Below are positions 22,355-30,879 of a stretch of DNA of 64,000 bases, one piece after another (position 1 is the first letter of the stretch; each line of letters opens with the position of its first letter). The stretch spans positions 157,875-221,874 of the forward strand of contig NZ_JBQHVU010000002.1 in assembly GCF_052064335.1 (NCBI RefSeq). The letters are read 5' to 3'. The notes beneath the pieces were generated by a model that saw nothing but the letters and a program-made list of their open reading frames with translations, had not been told where the DNA came from and did no database searches. Source of the DNA: Weimeria sp002480925. Lineage in GTDB: Bacteria; Bacillota; Clostridia; Lachnospirales; Lachnospiraceae. Made by a program: the position numbers and the translations under genes.

Positions 22355-24775
22355 ATGCGAACATCTTTAAAATGGCTCCAGTCGATGGTGCCGGGACTTA
22401 CCAATGATCCGCAGGAATTCTGCGATGCAATGACTCTTTCGGGATCAAAGGTAGAGTTTTATACAATACAGAACAGGGATCTGGACAAGATAGTCATAGG
22501 CCAGGTAAAGAAGATAGACAAGCATCCTGATGCCGATCATCTGGTCATCTGTCAGGTCGATGTAGGAGACGGACAGATCCAGATCGTTACAGGAGCATCC
22601 AACGTCTCTGAAGGAGCAAAGGTTCCTGTAGTCCTTGACGGCGGACGGGTAGCCGGAAGTCATGACGGGACAAGAACAGAGGGCGGCATCAGGATAAAGA
22701 AGGGCAAGCTGCGCGGAGTAGAGTCAGATGGAATGATGTGCTCTATAGAGGAGCTGGGCTCATCAAGGGACATGTTTCCGGATGCACCGGTAAATGGCCT
22801 GTATATACTGCCTGATGATGCACCGGTCGGAGCTGATGCGGTTTCCTATCTTGGACTTGATGATGTGGTGATCGAGTACGAGATCACAAGCAACAGGGTG
22901 GACTGCTTTTCTATCATAGGTCTTGCACGTGAAGCAGCAGCTACATTTGATCTTCCTTTCAACCCTCCTTCAGTAAAGGAGGTCGGAAGCGAGGGAGATG
23001 TAAATGATTATATTTCTGTAGATATTGAAAATCACGAGCTCTGCAGGCGTTACACAGCAAGAGTAGTGAAGAATATCCATCTGGCACCGTCTCCTGTCTG
23101 GATGCAGCAGAGGCTCAGAAGCCAGGGCATCCGTCCTATCAACAATATAGTTGATATCACAAACTATGTGATGGAGGAGTTTGGCCAGCCTATGCATGCC
23201 TATGATCTGGATACGATAGCAGGACATAGGATCATTGTAAAGAATGCTTCTGACAAGGAAAGCTTCGTGACTCTCGACGGAAAGGAGCATGAGCTTGATA
23301 AGGATATGCTCGAGATCTGTGATGGAGATAAGGCTGTAGGCCTTGCCGGTATCATGGGTGGAGAGAATTCCATGATCACAGATGATGTGAAGACCATGCT
23401 GTTTGAATCGGCCTGCTTTGACGGGACCAATATCCGTCTCTCAGCCAAGAGACTTGGCATGAGGACAGAGGCATCAGGTATCTTCGAGAAGGGACTTGAT
23501 CCTAATAATGCGATCCTGGCCATGAACAGGGCCTGCGATCTGATCGAGGAGCTTGGAGCCGGAGAGGTCGTAAAGGGAACGGTTGATATCTATCCTGAGC
23601 CAGTAGCTCCATGGAGAGTGAAGTTCGAGCCAGACCATATCAATGCATATCTGGGTACTGATATACCGGCTGATAAGCAGCTTTCATATCTGAAGAAGAT
23701 AGAGCTGGGATATGATGAGGGCACAAAGGAGCTTATTATCCCTACCTTCAGACAGGATCTTCTGTCCTTTGCAGACATTTCAGAGGAGGTAGCCCGTTTC
23801 TATGGCTATGCCAATATAGCGACTACCTTGCCGAAGACATCGGCTACAGCCGGAGGCAAGTCTGAGAAAATGGAGATAGAGGATATAGCCAGAGATGTGG
23901 CAGAGTACTGCGGCTTCTCCCAGGCATACTGCTATTCATTCGAAAGCAGAAAGGTATTTGACAAGCTGCTTCTTCCTGATGATGCTCCTGAAAGGGCTGC
24001 AATAGAGATCTCAAATCCTCTCGGAGAGGATTTCTCAATAATGAGGACGCTTCCGTTGAATGGTATCCTTACCTCTTTGTCTACTAACTACAACCGCAGG
24101 AACGAAAATGTAAGGCTCTATGAGCTTGGAAATATCTATTTAGCTGACAAGCTGCCTCTTACGGAGCTCCCCGACGAGAGGATGCAGTTTACTCTCGGCT
24201 GCTATGGAGAAGGAGAGGATTTCTACAGCATCAAGGGAGTCGTTGAGGAATTTCTTGACAAGGTAGGGATGACAGACCGCCTGACCTATGATCCGTCGAA
24301 CAAGAGACCGTATCTTCATCCGGGCCGCTGTGCCGATGTGATCTATGACGGCGAGAGGATAGGCTATCTCGGAGAGCTTCATCCTCTAGTAGCAGCAAAC
24401 TATGACATCAAGGGCAGGGTCTATCTGGCAGTCATCGATATGCCTTATGTAGTGAGATTTGCTGACTTCGAAAAGAAGTACACCGGAATAGCCAACTTCC
24501 CGGCATCCACCCGTGATCTGTCTCTTGTCATGAAAAAGAGCACGCTTGCAGGAGATGTGGAAAAGATCTTCTTTGCAGAGGGTGGAGACAATCTCGAATC
24601 AGTCAAGCTCTTCGATGTCTACGAAGGCGCCCAGGTAGCAGATGGATACAAGTCTATCTCCTACCGCCTGACCTTCAGGGCAAAGGACAGATCACTCTCA
24701 GACCAGGACGTAAACCAGGCAATGGAGGATATCCTGACAAGGCTTGGAGAGATGGGAGTGGAGCTTAGGAGGTGA
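22355..24775 (+). CDS. pheT: Phenylalanyl-tRNA synthetase beta subunit
   Basis: An 806-residue subunit, normal bacterial length. It has the EMAP-type tRNA-binding domain at about residues 40-150 (VGQVKKIDKHPDADHLVIC), B3/B4 editing region (residues ~210-390, including NRVDCFSIIGLAREAAA), B5 and the catalytic-like core, and the C-terminal anticodon-binding FDX-ACB domain (from about 712, FPASTRDLSLV). AAAGGAAAC precedes the ATG. It is downstream of pheS across the repeat, and its TGA stop sits within the heptad-like array leading into queA. Confidence 0.96.
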   Translation: MRTSLKWLQSMVPGLTNDPQEFCDAMTLSGSKVEFYTIQNRDLDKIVIGQVKKIDKHPDADHLVICQVDVGDGQIQIVTGASNVSEGAKVPVVLDGGRVAGSHDGTRTEGGIRIKKGKLRGVESDGMMCSIEELGSSRDMFPDAPVNGLYILPDDAPVGADAVSYLGLDDVVIEYEITSNRVDCFSIIGLAREAAATFDLPFNPPSVKEVGSEGDVNDYISVDIENHELCRRYTARVVKNIHLAPSPVWMQQRLRSQGIRPINNIVDITNYVMEEFGQPMHAYDLDTIAGHRIIVKNASDKESFVTLDGKEHELDKDMLEICDGDKAVGLAGIMGGENSMITDDVKTMLFESACFDGTNIRLSAKRLGMRTEASGIFEKGLDPNNAILAMNRACDLIEELGAGEVVKGTVDIYPEPVAPWRVKFEPDHINAYLGTDIPADKQLSYLKKIELGYDEGTKELIIPTFRQDLLSFADISEEVARFYGYANIATTLPKTSATAGGKSEKMEIEDIARDVAEYCGFSQAYCYSFESRKVFDKLLLPDDAPERAAIEISNPLGEDFSIMRTLPLNGILTSLSTNYNRRNENVRLYELGNIYLADKLPLTELPDERMQFTLGCYGEGEDFYSIKGVVEEFLDKVGMTDRLTYDPSNKRPYLHPGRCADVIYDGERIGYLGELHPLVAANYDIKGRVYLAVIDMPYVVRFADFEKKYTGIANFPASTRDLSLVMKKSTLAGDVEKIFFAEGGDNLESVKLFDVYEGAQVADGYKSISYRLTFRAKDRSLSDQDVNQAMEDILTRLGEMGVELRR

Positions 24776-24826
24776 GACCTCACACCTCAGACCTCAGACC
24801 TCACACCTCGAACCTCACACCTAAAA
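24767..24826 (+). repeat. CCTCACA/CCTCAGA heptad array between pheT and queA
   Basis: Tandem 7-base units ACCTCAC/ACCTCAG/ACCTCGA (about seven), led by an AGGTGAG unit containing the pheT stop codon. It is open in the queA frame but unlikely to be translated. Confidence 0.78.
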
Positions 24827-24828
24827 CA

Positions 24829-25878
24829 ATGGATAACAACATCTACAGCACTAAAGACTACTATTACGACCTCCCAAAGGAGCTTATCGCCCAGGATCCG
24901 CTTGAGGACCGGAGCTCATCAAGGCTCATGGTTCTTGGGAAAAGATCAGGCAAGGTAAGCCACCATCATTTCACGGAGATCATCGATTATTTAAGAGCCG
25001 GAGACTGTCTGGTCATCAACAACACCAGAGTCATTCCGGCAAGACTTATTGGGATAAAGAAGGAGACAGGAGCTCATGTCGAGATCCTGCTTCTAAAGAG
25101 AAAACAGAATGATATATGGGAGACGCTTGTGCGTCCCGGAAAGAAGCTCCGTCCGGGCGCCGAGGTGACCTTCGGAGACGGAGCGCTTACTGCGACCATA
25201 CTCGATGTGGTCGAGGGAGGAGACAGGCTTGTCCAGTTCCACTATGACGGTATCTTTGAGGAGATACTGGACAGGCTGGGAGAGATGCCGCTTCCTCCAT
25301 ATATCACACATCAGCTTAAGGACAGGGACAGATATAATACTGTCTATGCCAGGTTTGACGGATCGGCAGCAGCGCCTACAGCCGGGCTTCATTTCACCAG
25401 AGAGCTTCTCGAAAGGGTGAAGGAGAAGGGAGTAAATATAGCCCAGGTCACCCTTCATGTAGGCCTTGGCACCTTCCGCCCGGTAAAGGTTGATGATGTA
25501 AGGCAGCATCAGATGCATACTGAGTGGTATCGCGTCACAAAGGAGACAGCAGACCTTATCAACAGGACAAGGGAAAATGGCGGCAGGATAATAGCTGTTG
25601 GTACCACATCGGTCCGTACCTTAGAGACTGCGGCAGATGAAGACGGACATCTGAGGGCAGAGGAGGGAGACACCTCGATCTTTATCTACCCGGGATACAA
25701 ATGGAAGATAGTCGACGGACTGATCACTAACTTCCATCTGCCTGAATCGACCCTTATAATGCTGGTATCAGCTCTGGCAGGACGAGAACATGTGCTTTCG
25801 GCATATGAAGAGGCGGTTAAGGAGAAATACCGTTTCTTCAGTTTCGGCGATGCTATGTATATAAATCCAGATGACTAA
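24829..25878 (+). CDS. queA: S-adenosylmethionine:tRNA ribosyltransferase-isomerase
   Basis: A 349-residue QueA that adds the ribosyl-derived ring to preQ1-tRNA in queuosine synthesis. It begins STKDYYYDLPKELIAQDPLEDRSSSRLMVL, has DCLVINNTRVIPARL and AAPTAGLHFT in the middle, and GLITNFHLPESTLIMLVSALAG near the end, all standard. The frame opens at GTG 24772, but those 19 codons are the heptad repeat. Family alignment favours ATG 24829, although no Shine-Dalgarno precedes it. The AGGAGG at the pheT end may load ribosomes by coupling. Confidence 0.92.
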   Translation: MDNNIYSTKDYYYDLPKELIAQDPLEDRSSSRLMVLGKRSGKVSHHHFTEIIDYLRAGDCLVINNTRVIPARLIGIKKETGAHVEILLLKRKQNDIWETLVRPGKKLRPGAEVTFGDGALTATILDVVEGGDRLVQFHYDGIFEEILDRLGEMPLPPYITHQLKDRDRYNTVYARFDGSAAAPTAGLHFTRELLERVKEKGVNIAQVTLHVGLGTFRPVKVDDVRQHQMHTEWYRVTKETADLINRTRENGGRIIAVGTTSVRTLETAADEDGHLRAEEGDTSIFIYPGYKWKIVDGLITNFHLPESTLIMLVSALAGREHVLSAYEEAVKEKYRFFSFGDAMYINPDD

Positions 25879-25882
25879 AAAA

Positions 25883-25911
25883 AGAAGGCTTATTAAGCCT
25901 TCTTTTTTTCT
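25883..25911. terminator. Terminator after queA, overlapping the lgt 3' end
   Basis: AGAAGGCTTA/TAAGCCTTCT hairpin followed by TTTTTTT. A run of A on the left gives a T run on the minus strand, so it also ends lgt. Confidence 0.82.
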
Positions 25912-26780
25912 GCCCAGGAACGGACCATTTTACGATATTTAAAGAACCACATATAGAGGACACATACTGCAAAGAGCAGGATGCCAAGCAGAGCTGAAAC
26001 CGGTACAGAGCTGCCGGGGATTATCAGCTGGTCTGTACGAAGCCTTTCTATAAAGGAACGTCCAAGGCCATAAAGGGCCATATACCAGAGGAAGATTTCA
26101 CCATCGAATTTCTTTCTCTTCCTGTACCAGAGCAGGAAGAAAAATATACAGAGATTCATTACTGATTCGTAGAGGAAGGTCGGATGGACCTGTATGCATT
26201 TTATCCCGTTTACCGTTACGGCATTTCTCATCATCTCTGTCGTGATATCACAGGAGCGGTTTACGGCATCGATAGGGAGTCGCATAGCAAACAGGCTGTC
26301 TGTGTATCTGCCGAAGGCCTCTCTGTTGAAGAAATTGCCGTAGCGGCCGCATATCTGGCCTATTAGCACTCCGAAGCAGAGGATATCTGCACATTTGAAA
26401 AATGATAGCTTTTTTATACGACAGCAGATGATTACAGTTATAAGGCCACCTATGATACCGCCGTAGATAGCCAGTCCGCCACCTCTTATATTGAAGATCT
26501 GAAGCAGGTCATCCTTATACATATCCCAGGAGAAGGTGACGTAATAGATTCTTGCTCCTATAATGCCGAACAGGATACCGGCGACGAACATATCCATGAA
26601 GTCGTCCTGCTTCATACCGACCCGCTTTGCCTCTCTCATTATGAAAAGAAAGGCAAGCATCATCCCGAGTGCTATGCAGATGCCGTAGAAGGCTATGCTG
26701 AAGTTACCGATCATTAAATGCTTTCCCACATGCCTAAGCAATATATGAAGATGGGGAAAGGCTATGCTGTCATTGTACAT
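25893..26780 (-). CDS. lgt: Prolipoprotein diacylglyceryl transferase
   Basis: A 295-residue membrane enzyme that transfers diacylglycerol to the lipobox Cys of prelipoproteins. It has about seven membrane segments and the Lgt signature GQICGRYGNFFNREAFGR (residues ~145-165). Other family features are GGLAIYGGIIGG, HPTFLYES and GRSFIERLRTDQL. The lysine-rich C-terminus lies inside the terminator hairpin shared with queA. Confidence 0.94.
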   Translation of the reverse strand: MYNDSIAFPHLHILLRHVGKHLMIGNFSIAFYGICIALGMMLAFLFIMREAKRVGMKQDDFMDMFVAGILFGIIGARIYYVTFSWDMYKDDLLQIFNIRGGGLAIYGGIIGGLITVIICCRIKKLSFFKCADILCFGVLIGQICGRYGNFFNREAFGRYTDSLFAMRLPIDAVNRSCDITTEMMRNAVTVNGIKCIQVHPTFLYESVMNLCIFFFLLWYRKRKKFDGEIFLWYMALYGLGRSFIERLRTDQLIIPGSSVPVSALLGILLFAVCVLYMWFFKYRKMVRSWAEKKKA

Positions 26781-26804
26781 TCTGACTCCTTTCGTTACCC
26801 GGAT

Positions 26805-26833
26805 ATTATACTATATCTGCTCTTTTCATGGAA
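26805..26833 (-). promoter_or_regulatory. Probable lgt promoter
   Basis: Minus strand TATAAT with a poor -35 (TTCCAT) at 17 bases. The rest of the 346-base lgt-mraZ gap contains only the mraZ control region; I see no other gene in it. Confidence 0.4.
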
Positions 26834-27003
26834 GAGTCTATATTTACCTGCCCGAACATAATTTTTGTGAAATATGCATAGAAACTTTATTGCTATCACC
26901 GATATTGTGGACAGGTTTTCATGATCCACCATATATGGTGCCTTAAATGTCCTCCACTTTGCCCCACCCCTAGTAAAATAAGCCAATAGAACAGACTTTT
27001 TCG

Positions 27004-27032
27004 TTGAAATATCTATGTAAAAACTGTATTAT
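27004..27032 (+). promoter_or_regulatory. Promoter of the mraZ division cluster
   Basis: TTGAAA (27004-27009), 17-base spacer, TATTAT (27027-27032). Confidence 0.72.
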
Positions 27033-27039
27033 GATTGCA

Positions 27040-27079
27040 AAAGTGGTTTGAAGTGGTGGATTGTGTGACTGAATGGTAA
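27040..27079 (+). promoter_or_regulatory. MraZ operator: 10-bp-spaced boxes
   Basis: Successive 10-base units AAAGTGGTTT, GAAGTGGTGG, ATTGTGTGAC and a weaker TGAATGGTAA, right after the predicted transcription start. MraZ proteins bind their own promoters at tandem boxes; the mycoplasma box AAAGTG[TG]NNN with 10-base spacing is the closest published form. This suggests autorepression. Confidence 0.65.
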
Positions 27080-27126
27080 GGAAATGGATCCATAAGAGTG
27101 GATAATCATGAAAGGAGGTGACCGTC

Positions 27127-27558
27127 ATGTTCATGGGTGAGTACAACCATACGCTCGATCCTAAGGGAAGAGTGATAATCCCGGCTAAGTTTCGTGAAAG
27201 CTTAGGAGAGAGGTTTGTGATCACCAAGGGACTTGACGGCTGCCTGTATGGATATCCCTATGATAAGTGGGAGGAGGTCGGAAGAAATTTCCAGCAGACC
27301 ATCAGTACGAATAAGGAGGCAAGAGCCTTCTCAAGATTCTTCTTTTCAAGCGCCAGCGACTGCGATATAGACAAGCAGGGAAGGATCCTTATACCTGCCA
27401 ATCTGAGAGGCTATGCGGGCCTTAACAAGGAGGTCGTGATCGCCGGAAACCTGGGACACATAGAGTTCTGGGACAAGGCACGCTGGGAAGAGGCCAATAG
27501 CTTCGAGGATATGGATCAGGTTGCCGACAAGCTCGGCGGACTGGGGCTTATGCTATGA
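27127..27558 (+). CDS. mraZ: Transcriptional regulator MraZ
   Basis: A 143-residue MraZ with two AbrB-like halves, each with the DPKGR / DKQGR signature (residues ~12 and ~83). It is a nucleoid-associated ring-forming regulator of the division/cell-wall cluster. The start is ATG 27127 (MFMGEYNHTLD, as in the family), eight bases after AAAGGAGG; an in-frame GTG nine bases earlier overlaps the ribosome site. It lies first in the cluster behind a promoter with candidate MraZ boxes and overlaps rsmH by four bases. Confidence 0.95.
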   Translation: MFMGEYNHTLDPKGRVIIPAKFRESLGERFVITKGLDGCLYGYPYDKWEEVGRNFQQTISTNKEARAFSRFFFSSASDCDIDKQGRILIPANLRGYAGLNKEVVIAGNLGHIEFWDKARWEEANSFEDMDQVADKLGGLGLML

Positions 27559-28526
27559 GTGAATTCAGACATTACCCGGTCATGCTTGGCGAGACAATAG
27601 AAGCCCTTGACATAAGACCGGACGGGATCTATGTGGATGGGACCCTTGGAGGGGCCGGACATTCAAGCGAGATAGCAGCAAGGCTTACAGAGGGCGGCAG
27701 ACTGATAGGCATAGATCAGGACATGGACGCCATAAGGGCATCGGAGCAGAGACTAGAACCCTATAAGGACAGGGTCACTCTGGTACATGATAATTACTCC
27801 GATATCTGTTCTGTCCTCTCTGGACTTGGTATCGAAAAGGTGGACGGTATCCTTCTCGACCTTGGAGTATCGTCCTACCAGCTAGATTCACCTGAACGGG
27901 GCTTTTCCTACAGGACAGATGACGCGGCTCTCGATATGAGGATGGACAGGGACTCTGACTTTACTGCGGCGGATCTTTTAAATACCTATTCTGAGAAGGA
28001 TCTGGCGAGGATAATAAAGGATTACGGCGAGGAGAAATTCGCGCGGGAGATAGCCAGAAGGATAGTCGCCGAAAGGCCTCTTATGACGACAGGAGACTTA
28101 AACCGGGTCATAAGGGAGTCCATTCCTGAGAAATTCAGGCGCAGAGGAGGAAATCCCTCCAAGAGGACCTTTCAGGCTATAAGGATAGAGCTTAACAGTG
28201 AGCTTACTGTTCTAAGTGATACTATAGACCAGATGATAGATCTTCTGAATGAGGATGGAAGACTTGCTATCATTACCTTCCACTCGCTTGAGGACAGGAT
28301 AGTAAAGAGCCATTTCAGAAAGGAAGAATATCCATGTACCTGCCCTCCGGATTTCCCGGTGTGTGTATGTGGAAAACGCTCCAAGGGATACGAGCTTACC
28401 AGAAAGCCAATTCTTCCTGGAGAGGCGGAATTAGAAGAGAATAAACGGTCGAAGAGCGCGAAGCTACGGGTCTTTGTAAGAAAGACCTCTGATACATCGC
28501 AGCCAGTAGATCATATCAGACATTAG
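27555..28526 (+). CDS. rsmH: 16S rRNA (cytosine-1402-N4)-methyltransferase
   Basis: A 323-residue RsmH (MraW). It shows HYPVMLGETIEAL at the start, the SAM-binding DGTLGGAGHS, DGILLDLGVSSYQLD, and the late IITFHSLEDRIVK. It methylates C1402 in the 16S rRNA P site. ATGA overlap with mraZ indicates coupled translation. A Cys cluster (CTCPPDFPVCVCGK) near residue 260 is usual in the family. Confidence 0.96.
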   Translation: MSEFRHYPVMLGETIEALDIRPDGIYVDGTLGGAGHSSEIAARLTEGGRLIGIDQDMDAIRASEQRLEPYKDRVTLVHDNYSDICSVLSGLGIEKVDGILLDLGVSSYQLDSPERGFSYRTDDAALDMRMDRDSDFTAADLLNTYSEKDLARIIKDYGEEKFAREIARRIVAERPLMTTGDLNRVIRESIPEKFRRRGGNPSKRTFQAIRIELNSELTVLSDTIDQMIDLLNEDGRLAIITFHSLEDRIVKSHFRKEEYPCTCPPDFPVCVCGKRSKGYELTRKPILPGEAELEENKRSKSAKLRVFVRKTSDTSQPVDHIRH

Positions 28527-28541
28527 TGAAGGGAGTCGCTG

Positions 28542-28991
28542 ATGAGGCAGACATTTTATTATGAAAGAGGGAGCGAGGCTCACGGATTCGTCACGGAGGA
28601 GGAGCATCGGGAGCATGTAAGACAGGAAATACTTGAGGAGAGGGAGAGAAGAAGGAGAAGACTGCATAAGAACGCACGCTTTCTCAAGACCAGGAACAAG
28701 AGGATAGCTGTTTCTTTTGGTATAGGGGTCGTGCTTATGGCAATGTTTTCAGCCTTTGTCTATCTGGAAAACGGGATCACAGAGTCAATGCAGACCATAT
28801 CAAGGGATGAGGAGACTCTTTCACAGCTAAAGGCAGATAATTCGGCGCTTATGTCAAGGATCAGCACTGACGCCAGTCTTTCATCGGTGAAGAAGAAGGC
28901 CGAAAAGCTTGGAATGAAATATGCTTCTCCTGACCAGATAGAGTATTATACAGTAAAGGAACAGGATTACATGAGTGTAAACAACAGGTAA
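28542..28991 (+). CDS. FtsL-like divisome protein
   Basis: A 149-residue bitopic protein: a basic cytosolic head (ERERRRRRLHKNARFLKTRNKR), one membrane helix at about residues 62-83, then a coiled coil with the end motif KKKAEKLGMKYASPDQIEYY typical of FtsL/FtsB-like proteins. Position between rsmH and the transpeptidase is the classic ftsL slot. Sequence identity to any FtsL is too low to call by eye, so the name rests on architecture and context. Confidence 0.78.
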   Translation: MRQTFYYERGSEAHGFVTEEEHREHVRQEILEERERRRRRLHKNARFLKTRNKRIAVSFGIGVVLMAMFSAFVYLENGITESMQTISRDEETLSQLKADNSALMSRISTDASLSSVKKKAEKLGMKYASPDQIEYYTVKEQDYMSVNNR

Positions 28992-28998
28992 TGCCGCT

Positions 28999-30879
28999 AT
29001 GACAGAAGTCAGGAAACGAAAGCGAAAAGGGAAAAGGCTTTTTAAAAGAATGCAGAGGACTCTTACAGCCCTGTTCTTTATCTGTCTTGCCCTTTTTTGT
29101 TTTGTTATATTAAGGGTAATATATATACAGGCTGCAAACGGTAACAGGTATGCAAAGCAGGTACTTAGGCAGCAGCAGTACCAGAACCGGACCATTCCCT
29201 TTAAGAGAGGAGATATAGTAGATGCCAAGGGGACTACTCTTGCTACATCTATCGATGTTTACTCTGTCATACTTGACTGCAGAGCCTTGAAAGAGAGTCA
29301 GCAGAAAAACAAGGACATACTGGATACGACAGCCAGCTCCCTGCACAGGTATTTTCCTGATATCAGCGAGGATGATGTAAGAGAGGCCATAGAAAAGCAT
29401 CCTGACAGCCAGTACCGGGTACTGAAGAAGAAGGAAAGCTATCAGAGCATGAAGGCCTTCGAGAAGTTCATGGACTCAGACGAGGGCAGTGGAAAGGTGG
29501 CAGGCATCTGGTTTGAAAAGGAGTACGAGAGAAAGTATCCCTATCCTGATCTGGCCTCATCGGTCATTGGCTTTGTAGCCTCCGGAAACGCCGGTGTGAC
29601 CGGGCTTGAGAACCAGTACAACAGCTATCTGAACGGGACCGACGGAAGATCCTTCGGCTATCAGAACGAGGACAATTCCCTTGAAAAGAATGTGGTAGAG
29701 CCGATAAACGGATATACGATACAGACCTCTATAGACGTGCTTACCCAGCAGGCTGTAAATCAGGCTGTAGAGAAGTTCAACAACAAAATGGCAAAGGCGG
29801 CCGGCAATCATAAGAGAGGATCAAAAAATACAGCCGTTCTTGTTATGAATCCCAATAACGGACAGATCTATGCCATGTCGACCTATCCGACCTTTTCTCT
29901 TGATGACCCGAGAGACCTTACTGTCCTTTATTCAAAGAAGAAGATAAAGAGCATGACTGATAAGGAGTCGCTTGACGCATTAAATGAGCTCTGGCAGAAT
30001 TTCCCGGTAAGCCATACCTATGAGCCGGGATCGACCTATAAGCCCTTTACCATATCTGCTGGCTTTGAAACCGGTACCCTGTCAGCTAAGAACAAGTTCT
30101 TCTGTGACGGAGGAGAAAGCTTCCCGGGCGGGGTCTATGTGAGATGTGAGTCCCATCACGGAATCCAGACAATAAGGGAGGCTCTTATGCACTCCTGTAA
30201 CGATGCCCTTATGCAGATAGGAAAGAAGGAGGGAGCAGCCAACTTCTCCAGGTACCAACATCTGTTTGGATTCGGGCAGAAGACAGGGATAGACCTGCCC
30301 GGAGAGCCGCGCACCAACACGCTGATCTACAGCGAGAAGCAGCTTAAGAGCCAGCCAATAAACCTTGCGACCAACTCCTTTGGTCAGAACTTCAATACTA
30401 CTATGGTGCAGCTGGCAAGCGGCTTTTGCTCCATAATAAACGGCGGAACCCTTTACAAACCGACAGTCGTGACTAAAATAGAGGATGAGTCAGGAAATAC
30501 AGTAAAGAAGAATGAGCCTGTAGTCCTTAAGAAAACCATATCAAAGGCCACATCAGACAGGATGAGGGATTATCTGAAGTCTGTTGTAACAGGCGGTACC
30601 GGAGTAAAGGCAGCCGTCAAGGGATATTCGATCGGAGGAAAGACAGGAACCGCTGAGAAGCAGCCCAGACGACAGGGAAAGTATCTGGTATCGTTTATAG
30701 GCTTTGCACCTGTTGAGAATCCGAGGATAGTCGTTTATGTCGTTGTGGATGAGCCGAACGCCGCAGATCAGGCCCATTCTAATTATGCCCAGGAGATAGC
30801 CCATGATATCTTTAAGACGGTGCTGCCATATTATGGTATATCTCGGGAGAAGAAGCAGAAGGAGACAGATAAAAAATGA
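28999..30879 (+). CDS. Class B penicillin-binding protein (FtsI/SpoVD type)
   Basis: A 626-residue transpeptidase: basic N-terminus, one membrane helix (about 14-38), a pedestal/dimerisation domain to about 250, and the catalytic domain with STYK near residue 343, SCN near 399 and KTGT near 547. It cross-links septal peptidoglycan. It ends shortly after the catalytic domain with a charged tail and has no PASTA domain, so a division FtsI rather than a long SpoVD form is likelier. Its stop overlaps murD by four bases. Confidence 0.93.
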   Translation: MTEVRKRKRKGKRLFKRMQRTLTALFFICLALFCFVILRVIYIQAANGNRYAKQVLRQQQYQNRTIPFKRGDIVDAKGTTLATSIDVYSVILDCRALKESQQKNKDILDTTASSLHRYFPDISEDDVREAIEKHPDSQYRVLKKKESYQSMKAFEKFMDSDEGSGKVAGIWFEKEYERKYPYPDLASSVIGFVASGNAGVTGLENQYNSYLNGTDGRSFGYQNEDNSLEKNVVEPINGYTIQTSIDVLTQQAVNQAVEKFNNKMAKAAGNHKRGSKNTAVLVMNPNNGQIYAMSTYPTFSLDDPRDLTVLYSKKKIKSMTDKESLDALNELWQNFPVSHTYEPGSTYKPFTISAGFETGTLSAKNKFFCDGGESFPGGVYVRCESHHGIQTIREALMHSCNDALMQIGKKEGAANFSRYQHLFGFGQKTGIDLPGEPRTNTLIYSEKQLKSQPINLATNSFGQNFNTTMVQLASGFCSIINGGTLYKPTVVTKIEDESGNTVKKNEPVVLKKTISKATSDRMRDYLKSVVTGGTGVKAAVKGYSIGGKTGTAEKQPRRQGKYLVSFIGFAPVENPRIVVYVVVDEPNAADQAHSNYAQEIAHDIFKTVLPYYGISREKKQKETDKK

